NCBI RefSeq assembly: GCF_045062745.1
Contig: NZ_JBJGED010000010.1
Location: forward strand, 1-64,000
From: Paenibacillus_AA sp045062745
Lineage (GTDB): Bacteria > Bacillota > Bacilli > Paenibacillales > NBRC-103111
Direction of reading: 5' to 3'
DNA: 64,000 nt
Shown: piece after piece, positions 16,603-25,360 of the stretch
How the letters are laid out: every line of letters begins with the position of its first letter
How positions within the stretch are numbered: position 1 is the first letter of the stretch
The notes under the pieces: model-generated
Database searches by the model: none
What the model was told of the DNA's origin: nothing
Seen by the model: only the letters and a program-made list of their open reading frames with translations
Program-made: the position numbers and the translations under genes

Positions 16603-17397
16603 CTAATACCGGTATTGCTTGCGGAATTCGGACGGGCTTACGCCCATCGCCTTGCGAAAGACCCGGCTAAGATAGAAGCCGTTCTCGTAGCCGCATTTTC
16701 CCGCTATGACATCGAGCGTCCACTCCGTTATCAGCAGCAGCCTGCATGCTTGCTTTACCCGAATCGACGTTAAATATTGCAGAGGGTTGACGCTATAGGC
16801 GTTTTTGAACCTGCGGATCAGCTGCACGGGCGTCATTCCGAACCTATGCGCGACATCCCGAATTTCGATTGCTTCATGCGCGTGATTATTGAAGTAGATC
16901 GCGACATCACGAATAAATTCATCATCTACCAATAAAGGACCGGCATCGGGAGAGTCGAACGCCTGCTGTGCGATCATTAGCCATAAGTCCACCAAATAAT
17001 GCTGCTTGAGCTTTTGATTATCCGAGCTGAAGGGCTGCTGTTGATCTGCCTGCCTTAAGCAGCTGTAGTTTTCGGCCAAGCGCCGGATTTGCGACAGCCG
17101 TATTTTCCGATGCGCCAGAAAGGGCTGAAGCTGCTGCGGGGCATCGTCGGAGAAGGTGAATGTAATGGAGTGGAAGCTTAAGGGCGCCAGCACGTTTCGA
17201 TAAAAAGCAACCTGGGGCGGGCACACAACCACGTCCCCGAACTCGGCCACTCCGTAATCCTCTCCTATCTGGTATTCGAATTTCCCTTCTTCAACCGCAA
17301 AAAGGACCCAAGTCACATATGTATCCGTCTCCAGCAAAAATTTTTCTTTTTTGCTCCAGTACACGTGCCAGACGATTTCGGGCAAGCCTGCGGACAT
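16603..17397 (-). CDS. AraC-family transcriptional regulator
   Basis: A 264-residue regulator with an N-terminal cupin-like sensing domain (about 20-110, VLFAVEEGKFEYQIGEDYGVAEFGDVVVCPPQ) and a C-terminal double helix-turn-helix (about 160-262). The last 40 residues (LLITEWTLDVIAGKCGYENGFYLSRVFRKAMGVSPSEFRKQYRY) are a textbook AraC signature. It is divergent from the FAD oxidoreductase/ABC locus with a 129-bp shared control region, so it probably activates that locus in response to its sugar. The ligand is not known. Confidence 0.93.
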   Translation of the reverse strand: MSAGLPEIVWHVYWSKKEKFLLETDTYVTWVLFAVEEGKFEYQIGEDYGVAEFGDVVVCPPQVAFYRNVLAPLSFHSITFTFSDDAPQQLQPFLAHRKIRLSQIRRLAENYSCLRQADQQQPFSSDNQKLKQHYLVDLWLMIAQQAFDSPDAGPLLVDDEFIRDVAIYFNNHAHEAIEIRDVAHRFGMTPVQLIRRFKNAYSVNPLQYLTSIRVKQACRLLLITEWTLDVIAGKCGYENGFYLSRVFRKAMGVSPSEFRKQYRY

Positions 17398-17526
17398 TTC
17401 GCTTCTACTCCTTCAGGTTCGTGAAATTTTAGATATGAAAAATAAATTCTATGAATTCAAATGTATCAAATGGAGGTCGTAATATGTAATTAAAGATATC
17501 ATAGCATGCAAAGGAGTCAATGGCGG

Positions 17527-19341
17527 ATGAGGAAGAACGATACGAAAATTTTGGACACGGACATTTTGATCGCCGGCGGAGGGATGACGGGGGTGGCGGC
17601 TGCATTGGCTGCGGCCCGCAACGGAGCCCGGGTGATTTTATGCCAGGACCGTTCCGTACTTGGCGGAAATGCATCGTCGGAGATTCGCATGAATATATCC
17701 GGCGCCTCCACAATCGGGAAGGAATTGGAGACGGAGCGCAGAGAGAGCGGCATTATCGAAGAAATCGTGCTTGAATGCTCGGTCCGAAATCCGCAGCGGA
17801 GCGCGAGTATGCTGGACTTGATCTTATATGAGAAATGCCGCGCCGAACCGAATTTGACGCTGCTGCTGAACACGACGGTTGTCGATGCCGATGTCGAGGG
17901 CTCCCGAATTCGTTCCGCCTATGCGGTGAGAGAAAGCACGGAAGAAAGCTTTACGATTCGAGCTGACATATTCGTGGATTGTACGGGCGACGGCAGGCTG
18001 GGGTTTGTTGCGGGGGCCGCTTTTACGACCGGCCGGGAAGCGATGGAGGAATATAACGAGTCCGGCGCAAGCCTGAACAGGGACGCTTATCGTCTCGGCT
18101 CCTCCCTTTTGTTCACATCGAAGGATATGGGACGTCCGATGCCTTTTACCCCGCCGGTATGGGCCCGCAAGTTTACGGAGGAAGATTTGAAGTTTAGAGA
18201 CCATGACACTTGGGATTTCGGATATTGGTGGGTGGAGTTCGGCGGCACTCTGGATACGATCAAAGATAACGAGCATATCCGCGACGAGCTGCTTGCGATC
18301 ATGCTTGGGGTGTGGGATCACATCAAAAATAGCGGCAATCACCCCGATTCCGAAAATTGGGCGCTGGATTGGTTCGGCTTTCTTCCGGGCAAAAGAGAGT
18401 CCAGAAGATTTATCGGCCAGCATGTGTTGACGCAAAACGATATTCAGCAGGCTGTCGACTTCGATGATGTAATCGCTTACGGCGGCTGGTCGATGGATAC
18501 GCATCCGCCCCAAGGCATCGATGCCAAAGACGAGAAGCCGTGCAATCAGCCGTTTACACCGTATCTTTACGGCATTCCGCTGCGCTCGATGATCAGCAGG
18601 AACATTTCGAATCTGATGTTCGCCGGCCGCAATTTATCGGCTACTCATATCGCTTTCTCCAGCACCAGAGTCATGGCGACCTGCGCGGTAATGGGAGAAG
18701 GGCTTGGCACGTTTGCGGCAACGACGGTGAAGCGCAAGCTTCCGCTGGAACAAGCGTGGCGCGAAAGCGGTGTCGTGAAAGGGGCGCAGCAGCAATTGCT
18801 TCGGCAGGGAGCTTTTTTGCCCGGCCTCATGCTGGAAGGAAATCTCGCAAAGCTCGCCCGGATTACCGCCTCGTCCGAGCAAAAGCAAGGAAAATGCAGG
18901 AATGTTGTGGACGGGCATACTCGCGCCGTTCATGGAGAAAAAGGGGTGCGTCCCGACTTGACGACAGCCGGCACGCATCGTTGGATGTCGGAACCGGGAG
19001 ACCGCAATCCTTGGCTGGAGCTTCAGTGGGAGGAGCCGGTTACGGTTTCCCGGATTACGGTCGTGCTGGACACCGGGCTTCACCGATTGCTCATGTTATG
19101 CCATTTGGACGCGCTTCAGAAGCATATGCAGTGGGGGCGGCCTCAGGCCGAGACGCTGAAGGAGTTTAAGCTGATTGCACGTGACGAACAAGGGGGGACG
19201 GAGATCGCGCATATCAAGGACAATTTTCAACGCATGATCCACTTGCCGGTAACGCTGAAAAATCTGAAGACGCTCCGTCTGGAGGTTATTTCTACGAACG
19301 GCTTGGACCACGCGCGAGTGGTTGAAATCGTTTGCGAGTAA
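17527..19341 (+). CDS. FAD-dependent oxidoreductase with C-terminal discoidin-like domain
   Basis: A 604-residue cytoplasmic protein. Residues 10-45 (ILDTDILIAGGGMTGVAAALAAARNGARVIL) bind FAD, and VLGGNASSEIRMNISGAS is typical of the FAD_oxidored family often linked to polysaccharide use. DIFVDCTGDGRLGFVAGA and MISRNISNLMFAGRNLSATHIAFSSTRVMATCA follow. The last 150 residues form a beta-sandwich resembling F5/8 type C domains (ARITASSEQKQGK, LELQWEEPVTVSRITVVLD). AAAGGAG lies 9 bases before the ATG at 17527, so this start is preferred over 17506. It heads an operon with two permeases, a binding protein and a DUF4838 protein. The substrate is unknown, probably a sugar or sugar derivative. Confidence 0.88.
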   Translation: MRKNDTKILDTDILIAGGGMTGVAAALAAARNGARVILCQDRSVLGGNASSEIRMNISGASTIGKELETERRESGIIEEIVLECSVRNPQRSASMLDLILYEKCRAEPNLTLLLNTTVVDADVEGSRIRSAYAVRESTEESFTIRADIFVDCTGDGRLGFVAGAAFTTGREAMEEYNESGASLNRDAYRLGSSLLFTSKDMGRPMPFTPPVWARKFTEEDLKFRDHDTWDFGYWWVEFGGTLDTIKDNEHIRDELLAIMLGVWDHIKNSGNHPDSENWALDWFGFLPGKRESRRFIGQHVLTQNDIQQAVDFDDVIAYGGWSMDTHPPQGIDAKDEKPCNQPFTPYLYGIPLRSMISRNISNLMFAGRNLSATHIAFSSTRVMATCAVMGEGLGTFAATTVKRKLPLEQAWRESGVVKGAQQQLLRQGAFLPGLMLEGNLAKLARITASSEQKQGKCRNVVDGHTRAVHGEKGVRPDLTTAGTHRWMSEPGDRNPWLELQWEEPVTVSRITVVLDTGLHRLLMLCHLDALQKHMQWGRPQAETLKEFKLIARDEQGGTEIAHIKDNFQRMIHLPVTLKNLKTLRLEVISTNGLDHARVVEIVCE

Positions 19342-19376
19342 CTCCGCTATCGGCAGCGTCTCGGAAGGAGAATGAG

Positions 19377-20294
19377 ATGAATAACGGCAAAGCCAGTCCC
19401 TTCTGGCTGTACGCAAGAAAAAACAAATGGCTGTATGTTTTGCTGATACCCGGGTTTGTATATTTGTTTATTTTCAAGTACATTCCGATGTTCGGCATCG
19501 TCATTGCGTTCCAGGATTTCAATTTGATGAAAGGTATTTTGGGAAGCGAATGGGTCGGTTTCGAAAATTTCCGATACCTGTTCCAGTCGGACGATTTTTT
19601 TACGATTTTAAGGAACTCGTTAGTCATCAGCTTCTATCAAGTCCTATTCGGGTTTCCGGCGCCGATCGTTTTGGCTATTATGCTGAACGAAATTAGAAAT
19701 CTGCTTTTCAAAAGAGTCGCCCAAACGGTGCTGTACTTGCCTCACTTCATCTCGTGGGTAGTCATATCCGGCATCATAATCAACATGTTGTCCCCGTCGT
19801 CAGGCTGGGTCAACCGGCTAATCGTCGATTTCGGCGGAGAGCCGATCCATTTTCTGCTTAAGCCCGAATATTTCCGGACGATTCTGATATCCGCGGAAAT
19901 ATGGAAGGAGCTCGGATGGGGAACGATTATTTACCTGGCCGCGCTTACGTCCGTGGACCCGTCTCTGTATGAATCGGCAACGATCGACGGGGCCAACCGG
20001 CTGCAAAAAATAGGGTACATTTCGCTTCCCAGCATAGCGACCACGATTGTCATTATTTTGGTCTTGCGGGTCGGAAGTGTTTTGGATATCGGTTTCGAGC
20101 AAATTTTCTTGTTATACAATCCGGCTACGTACAAAGTGGCCGATGTCTTTGAAACCTATACGTACCGGGTCGGTTTATTGGAAGGGCGGCTCTCCTTCAC
20201 GGCTGCGGTCGGATTGTTCAAATCGATAGTCGGATTGGTCATGATCGTGCTGGCCAACCGGATTGCGCGCCTATTCGGTAAATCATTGTGGTAG
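19377..20294 (+). CDS. ABC sugar transporter permease (LplB-like)
   Basis: A 305-residue six-helix permease. KYIPMFGIVIAFQDFNLMKG near residue 35 is the LplB/YteP signature, and the ATPase-docking loop is DPSLYESATIDGANRLQKIGYISLPSI. It is clearly similar to the permease at 6227-7171. GGAAGGAG lies before the ATG at 19377, chosen over an earlier in-frame start because of this site. The gap to the FAD gene is 35 bp and to the next permease 9 bp. Confidence 0.94.
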   Translation: MNNGKASPFWLYARKNKWLYVLLIPGFVYLFIFKYIPMFGIVIAFQDFNLMKGILGSEWVGFENFRYLFQSDDFFTILRNSLVISFYQVLFGFPAPIVLAIMLNEIRNLLFKRVAQTVLYLPHFISWVVISGIIINMLSPSSGWVNRLIVDFGGEPIHFLLKPEYFRTILISAEIWKELGWGTIIYLAALTSVDPSLYESATIDGANRLQKIGYISLPSIATTIVIILVLRVGSVLDIGFEQIFLLYNPATYKVADVFETYTYRVGLLEGRLSFTAAVGLFKSIVGLVMIVLANRIARLFGKSLW

Positions 20295-20303
20295 GAGGTA
20301 AAG

Positions 20304-21185
20304 GTGAACATGCACAAGAGAATCGAGCTTTTTGACATCGCAATCTATACATTCGTGTCTCTGGTTTGTGTGGTCATGCTGTATCCTCTGCTGAACGTCG
20401 CGGCGGTTTCGATCAGCTCCCACAGCGCTTATTTGGAAAACCCGATGCGCATATGGCCGAGCCAAATCTCGTTCGACGCCTATAAGGATATTCTTTCGCA
20501 TCCGGTTCTCGCCAGAAGCTATCTCAATACGCTGATCGTTACCGTCAGCGGCGTTGCATTGGGCATCTTCTTGTACATCATTACGGGATATCCGCTCTCC
20601 AAAACGCATCTGAAAGGCAGAGCGATCCTGATCAATTTGGTGATCTTCACGATGCTGTTCAATGGCGGACTCATTCCGAACTTTTATTTGATTCGTTCGC
20701 TCGGCATGCTGGACACGCTGGCCGCTCTCGTGTTTCCCGGGCTGTTCTCCGCGTTCAGCTTAATCCTGATGGTCAATTTTATGCAGAACATTCCGGAGGA
20801 GCTGGAGGAAGCCGCCAAAATGGACGGAGCCTCCGAGCCTTACATTTTGTTCAAAATCGTCGTTCCGCTCTCGATGCCGATTATCGCTACCTTGACGCTG
20901 TTCGCGGCGGTAGGCTATTGGAACAGCTTTTTCTCGGCCATCATCTATATCCGAAGCGTGGAAAACTGGCCGTTGATGCTGTTTTTGCGGGAGGTCATAG
21001 AGGGCGCCAAAATGCTGCAAATATCTGCGGGCGGTAACAGCGCCGAGATCGGCAACATGAACGTCATGCCGGAGAAGCTGAAATACGCGACGATCATGAT
21101 CGTCATGCTTCCGATTTTGTTGGTGTACCCGTTTCTTCAACGTTTTTTCGTCAAAGGAATCATGCTGGGGTCCATAAAAGGTTGA
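20304..21185 (+). CDS. ABC sugar transporter permease (YtcP/LplC-like)
   Basis: A 293-residue six-helix permease, partner of the preceding one. The docking loop is PEELEEAAKMDGASEPYILFKIVVPLSMP and the C-terminus YPFLQRFFVKGIMLGSIKG is typical. The start is either GTG at 20304 (5 bases after AGGAGG) or ATG at 20310 (11 bases after); the sequence cannot decide. Operon position, between permease and binding protein, is clear. Confidence 0.94.
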   Translation: MNMHKRIELFDIAIYTFVSLVCVVMLYPLLNVAAVSISSHSAYLENPMRIWPSQISFDAYKDILSHPVLARSYLNTLIVTVSGVALGIFLYIITGYPLSKTHLKGRAILINLVIFTMLFNGGLIPNFYLIRSLGMLDTLAALVFPGLFSAFSLILMVNFMQNIPEELEEAAKMDGASEPYILFKIVVPLSMPIIATLTLFAAVGYWNSFFSAIIYIRSVENWPLMLFLREVIEGAKMLQISAGGNSAEIGNMNVMPEKLKYATIMIVMLPILLVYPFLQRFFVKGIMLGSIKG

Positions 21186-21237
21186 TTTGGGGAAACCCTT
21201 GTCATAGATAAGCAACTTTCAAAGGGAGGCTGAAGAC

Positions 21238-22779
21238 ATGTTCAAAAAAATATTGGCTGGAGTGGGCGCTGGGGTGCTGCTCGCCGGAGCTGTCGCCTGC
21301 GGAAGCAAAGACAAACCGGAAGAAACCGGTCAACAGAAGCCGTCTGCGACAGGAACAGCCAAAGCAAGCATCAAGATCATGGGCAATTTTGCATCATCCA
21401 ATTTATCGGAAACGGACAAACTGCTTTTTCAATCCATCGAGAAGGCAACGAATACGGAGATCAAATTCGACATCCCGCCGTCGACCGGCTACAATGAGCG
21501 GCTTCAATTATCGCTGACGACCGGCGATTATCCCGACGTCGTCTTTTTCCCGAGTCCCAGTGATGCCTCGTTCTTGAAAGCGGTTAAAGACGGCGTTATC
21601 CTCCCGATTGATAGTTATCTGAAGAGCGCCGACAACGTTAAAAAATATTCGTATGACATATCCTGGGACGCCTTGCGGGTAAACAACGACGGCAAAATTT
21701 ACGGCATTCCGCGGACGACGGTGATCCGTTCCGACGGGTACTGGCTCCGAAAAGACTGGCTCGATAAATTGAATATCAAGCTCCCGGATAATAACGAAAT
21801 TACACTGGATCAAATGATCGAGATTATGCGCAAATTTTCGAAGGAAGATCCGGACGGCAACGGGAAGCACGATACTTACGGATATGGAACGGCTGCAGGC
21901 GGCGATAAATCGCTCAAGCCGATTTTCCAAAACGAGCTCGGGCTTTATGGCTGGCAGGAGGCCAGCGGGGGCGAATACAAATACATGAATCCCCAATATG
22001 ATTTGAACTCCAATAAATATACGAAAGCTCTGGAATTGACGGCCAAGCTGTTCAAGGAAGGGCTGATCGATCCGGATTCGCCTTCGATCGACGCCACTAA
22101 AACGCTGGAACGGTTTCAAAGCGGCAAAACGGGTGTAATCGAGGGGTTTGCAGGTCATTACGAAACCTTCCTGAACGCCGGTAAAAAGATCAATCCGAAA
22201 TTCGAGCTTGCCTATGTATTCGTTAAGAACGAGCAAGGCGAGATGAAGGGACTGGGGCTTGGAACGGGGTTGTGGGGCTTCTGGGCGGTAACGCGCAATG
22301 CAAAGGATCCGCAAAGAGTTATCGACGTATTCGACTACATGCTATCGGACAAAGGCTGGGATTCCATCTACACCGGCGTGGAAGGGCATGATTACAAGGT
22401 GGAAAACAACAAGCGCACCTATGTGGAGCCGCCGCTGGAAACATTCGTCCGCAAAAATATGGTTCGCCGCGCCAACGACTACATGTTCTTCATTAATCCG
22501 TCTATGTCGGAGGAGCTGAAGCAGAAGCTCGTGCCGAATATCGAGAAGGCCGTAAAAAGAATCGTGATTTCCAAGGACCGCGACTTCACACCGCCGATTG
22601 CGAAGACGCCGCCTTACCTGGATTTCAACAAAAAGTTCAGCGAGGTGACGACGAAAATCATTATCGGCGATGCGGATCCATCCGAGTACAAGAAGGTGCT
22701 GCAGGATTGGCATACGAAATTCGGCAAAACGTATCTGAAGGAAATGAACGACTATATCGGTCAATTCGAAAGCAAGTAA
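21238..22779 (+). CDS. ABC transporter substrate-binding lipoprotein
   Basis: A 513-residue exported lipoprotein. The lipobox AVAC puts the lipidated cysteine at residue 21, followed by charged residues. Family features are IEKATNTEIKFDIPPSTGYNERLQLSLTTGDYPDVVFF (residues about 65-105) and GKIYGIPRTTVIRSDGYWLRKDWLDKLNIKLP. KEDPDGNGKHDTYGYG is an EF-hand-like calcium loop often seen in these proteins. AAAGGGAGG precedes the ATG. Two hairpins after the stop probably protect its mRNA, which would give the usual excess of binding protein over permease. The bound sugar is unknown. Confidence 0.94.
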   Translation: MFKKILAGVGAGVLLAGAVACGSKDKPEETGQQKPSATGTAKASIKIMGNFASSNLSETDKLLFQSIEKATNTEIKFDIPPSTGYNERLQLSLTTGDYPDVVFFPSPSDASFLKAVKDGVILPIDSYLKSADNVKKYSYDISWDALRVNNDGKIYGIPRTTVIRSDGYWLRKDWLDKLNIKLPDNNEITLDQMIEIMRKFSKEDPDGNGKHDTYGYGTAAGGDKSLKPIFQNELGLYGWQEASGGEYKYMNPQYDLNSNKYTKALELTAKLFKEGLIDPDSPSIDATKTLERFQSGKTGVIEGFAGHYETFLNAGKKINPKFELAYVFVKNEQGEMKGLGLGTGLWGFWAVTRNAKDPQRVIDVFDYMLSDKGWDSIYTGVEGHDYKVENNKRTYVEPPLETFVRKNMVRRANDYMFFINPSMSEELKQKLVPNIEKAVKRIVISKDRDFTPPIAKTPPYLDFNKKFSEVTTKIIIGDADPSEYKKVLQDWHTKFGKTYLKEMNDYIGQFESK

Positions 22780-22799
22780 TAAGGAGGAAAGGTTGTTCG

Positions 22800-22876
22800 C
22801 ACTCCCGTTTCGGGGGTGAAACAATAAAAACTTGGCAGTCAGGCCGGAGCCTTCCGGAATGAGTATTCCGGAAGGC
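22800..22876 (+). other. Two intercistronic hairpins
   Basis: First hairpin: CACTCCCG (22800-22807)/CGGGGGTG (22811-22818). Second: GCCTTCCGGAAT (22849-22860), loop GAGT, ATTCCGGAAGGC (22865-22876), a perfect 12-bp stem ending 7 bp before AGGAGG. Neither has a T-run, so they are not simple terminators; RNA stabilisation or processing is more likely. Confidence 0.7.
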
Positions 22877-22897
22877 TTCAAAAAAGGAGGATTCAAT

Positions 22898-25258
22898 TTG
22901 AGCATGAGGAAAGGGAAGAGGTTCATTTTGTTGTTGATTTTCGTTTTGGCCGTATCTCCGCTGCTTATGGCCGCTGGGCAGGCGAGCACCAATGATCAGG
23001 GCTCGGCGAATGAGGCAGGGAAGAAGCATGGGCAGGACGGCGCGGAACAAGGCGTTATGCTTGTGCGCGACGGCGAGCCTGCCGCAACCGTTGTGACGGC
23101 GGTATATGCATCGGCATTGGAGCAAAAGGCGGCTGCAGAGCTAGTGAATTACATAAAAAGCATATCCGGGGCTGAGCTTTCCATTGTGACGAGAGAAGAG
23201 GGGGCAACCGGAACGAAGATCTATATCGGAGGGGCAACTCCCGATATCGACTTGAACGCCATCAGTCAAGGCGGAGAAGATCCCGCGTCTTTCCGGCTAT
23301 TAGCAGCGGCTGACTCCATCCGGTTGTATGGCCTCTCGGATCAAGGCACGTTATTCGCGGCTTTCGAGCTGCTTGAGCAGCTAGGCGTACGCTGGTTCAT
23401 GCCCGGCGACATCGGTACGGTAATCCCGTCGAAGAAAACGATAGCGCTTCCAATACAAGATACGATTCAGCACCCGGGCTTTTCGGCCAGGGCGATGCAA
23501 GCAACCGAAGCCTATCAGAAACCTTCCGGACTTCCGAATGGCGTCAATTTGAATGAAGGGAAGCCTTGGGTCGAGCATATGAGACTCAATCAAAAGTTTT
23601 ATGGAACGCATGGCCTTCCGTGCACCATCAGTTCAAAGGATCGGCCCGATTTGTATCTGCCGAACGAGAACGGACAACCGACGACTCAATTTGACGTCTC
23701 AAAGCCTGACGTTTTGACCTGTGTCGTACAGAGCTCGCTAAAGAAATTGCAGCAAGATCCGAATCTTAAAGTACTTAGTATGGGACCGAATGACGGTCTT
23801 GTAAAGGTACTTCAGCCTAACCCAGATTGGGATGGGAATGACTTGGATGCAACGCACGACACCTTGTCGTTAACGGATCGGTACGTGAAATTTATCAATC
23901 TTGTTTTGGAGCGGCTTGAGCAGGCGGGATATCCGGATGTCAGCATCGCCTTTTACGCTTATGACACGTACTACCAACCGCCGGTACGGTGGAAACCGCA
24001 TCCCAGACTCATCCCGATCATCGCTTCGATTACGGTAGACCGCTACCATGCCATAGATAATCCTCTTTCTTGGGAACGCGGTCACCTGAAAGATATGATC
24101 GACGGGTGGCGGAAATTAGGAGTCAAACCTCAGATTTACCAGTATCTTTACAACCTTGCCGACCCGGGCCTTCCCTTTTCATTGGTCGATCAGGTGGCCA
24201 GCGAGTTTAAGTACTACAAGCAGAACGGGATCACCGGCATTCGCGCCGAAAACTTGCCGGCTTGGGCCTATCATGGTCCGGGGCTTTACCTGGCGGCGAA
24301 GATGATGTGGAACCCGGATCTGGATGTCGAGGCTTTGCTGGACGATTACTATACGAACTTTTACGGTCCCGCGGCCGAGTCCATGCGTGAGCATTTTGAA
24401 ACGCTGGAGCATGCTTTTGCAAACGCCGATTACTTTGTCGGTAACATCTATGATTTCCCTCATATTTTGACGGACAAGATCAGGAAACAATTGGAGAAAA
24501 CGCTCAGCAAAGCTGAGAAGGAGGCGAATCAATCAAACGACCCCGATTACGGCAAACGCGTTGCAATGGTGCGGCTGGCGTATAGCTTCGGCGACAATTT
24601 TCTCGGAATGATCGATTCCATCAATGGTTTGGATTTTGTCAAGGCCAAAGAGCAGTTTGACCGGATCTATGCTATTCGGAATGAAGCCGTTCTCCATTCT
24701 CCTGTCGTTTTAAATCCGTGGGCATCGTTTCTGTACACCGATATATTTTGGAAAAAGATGGTGACGGAAGGCGAACAGCGCGTTACTGGAGGAAACCGAG
24801 TTGTCGCCCAAATGCCCGACGAGTGGAATGTCATGCTGTTCCCGCACGAGAACGGCGATCTGTTAGGGTTGTGGAAACCAGGTTTGGGAACGAAGTCGTG
24901 GATGAAGCTGAAGACTTATTCCGAGACATGGTCGAGCCAAGGACTTCGCTATTACAAAGGACACGCATGGTATCGTACGGAAGTACCGGTAGACAAGAAG
25001 TTCGACAACGGCAATCCGATTCGCCTTTGGTTCAGCAGTATGGATGAGACGGCCAGGGTTTGGATGAACGGACAAGAACTGCCGTTGGTGAAAAAGGGCA
25101 GCGGGTTAACGTCGCCATGGGAGTTTGACGCAACGAACGCCATCCACTTCGGACAGTCTAATTTAATCGTTGTCGATGTAGGCAATGCCATCTTGGATGA
25201 ATTGGGTACAGGCGGTATTACGGGGCCGGCGATGCTTTGGGAGGTTGTATCCAACTAA
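22898..25258 (+). CDS. Secreted DUF4838 protein (putative glycan-active)
   Basis: A 786-residue exported protein. A signal peptide (RFILLLIFVLAVSPLLMAAGQA) is followed by an alpha-glucuronidase-N-like domain (about 50-165, ALEQKAAAELVNYIKSISGAELSIV), a central TIM-barrel-like DUF4838 region (about 180-560; YAYDTYYQPP, WAYHGPGLYLAAKMMWNPDLD) and a C-terminal beta-sandwich like the sugar-binding domain of GH2 enzymes (WYRTEVPVDK ... ETARVWMNGQ). DUF4838 proteins resemble GH20/GH67 hydrolases but most have no proven activity. The start is TTG at 22898, 7 bases after AAAGGAGG; the ATG 6 bases later is an alternative. It is probably the extracellular enzyme or binding factor that feeds the adjacent importer. 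Confidence 0.86.
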   Translation: MSMRKGKRFILLLIFVLAVSPLLMAAGQASTNDQGSANEAGKKHGQDGAEQGVMLVRDGEPAATVVTAVYASALEQKAAAELVNYIKSISGAELSIVTREEGATGTKIYIGGATPDIDLNAISQGGEDPASFRLLAAADSIRLYGLSDQGTLFAAFELLEQLGVRWFMPGDIGTVIPSKKTIALPIQDTIQHPGFSARAMQATEAYQKPSGLPNGVNLNEGKPWVEHMRLNQKFYGTHGLPCTISSKDRPDLYLPNENGQPTTQFDVSKPDVLTCVVQSSLKKLQQDPNLKVLSMGPNDGLVKVLQPNPDWDGNDLDATHDTLSLTDRYVKFINLVLERLEQAGYPDVSIAFYAYDTYYQPPVRWKPHPRLIPIIASITVDRYHAIDNPLSWERGHLKDMIDGWRKLGVKPQIYQYLYNLADPGLPFSLVDQVASEFKYYKQNGITGIRAENLPAWAYHGPGLYLAAKMMWNPDLDVEALLDDYYTNFYGPAAESMREHFETLEHAFANADYFVGNIYDFPHILTDKIRKQLEKTLSKAEKEANQSNDPDYGKRVAMVRLAYSFGDNFLGMIDSINGLDFVKAKEQFDRIYAIRNEAVLHSPVVLNPWASFLYTDIFWKKMVTEGEQRVTGGNRVVAQMPDEWNVMLFPHENGDLLGLWKPGLGTKSWMKLKTYSETWSSQGLRYYKGHAWYRTEVPVDKKFDNGNPIRLWFSSMDETARVWMNGQELPLVKKGSGLTSPWEFDATNAIHFGQSNLIVVDVGNAILDELGTGGITGPAMLWEVVSN

Positions 25259-25320
25259 TCTGTCTTCAGCAGCAATTAAACCCAACTATGAAAAGCGTGT
25301 CAAGGTCAATTCGTGCGGGA

Positions 25321-25346
25321 CGAAAAACCCCGCCAGAGACGGGGTT
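25321..25346 (-). terminator. Intrinsic terminator of membrane FAD oxidoreductase gene
   Basis: On the minus strand AACCCCG (25346-25340) pairs with CGGGGTT (25332-25326), followed by TTTTCG. It lies between two convergent genes. Confidence 0.75.
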
Positions 25347-25360
25347 CCGCGGCTTCCTAT

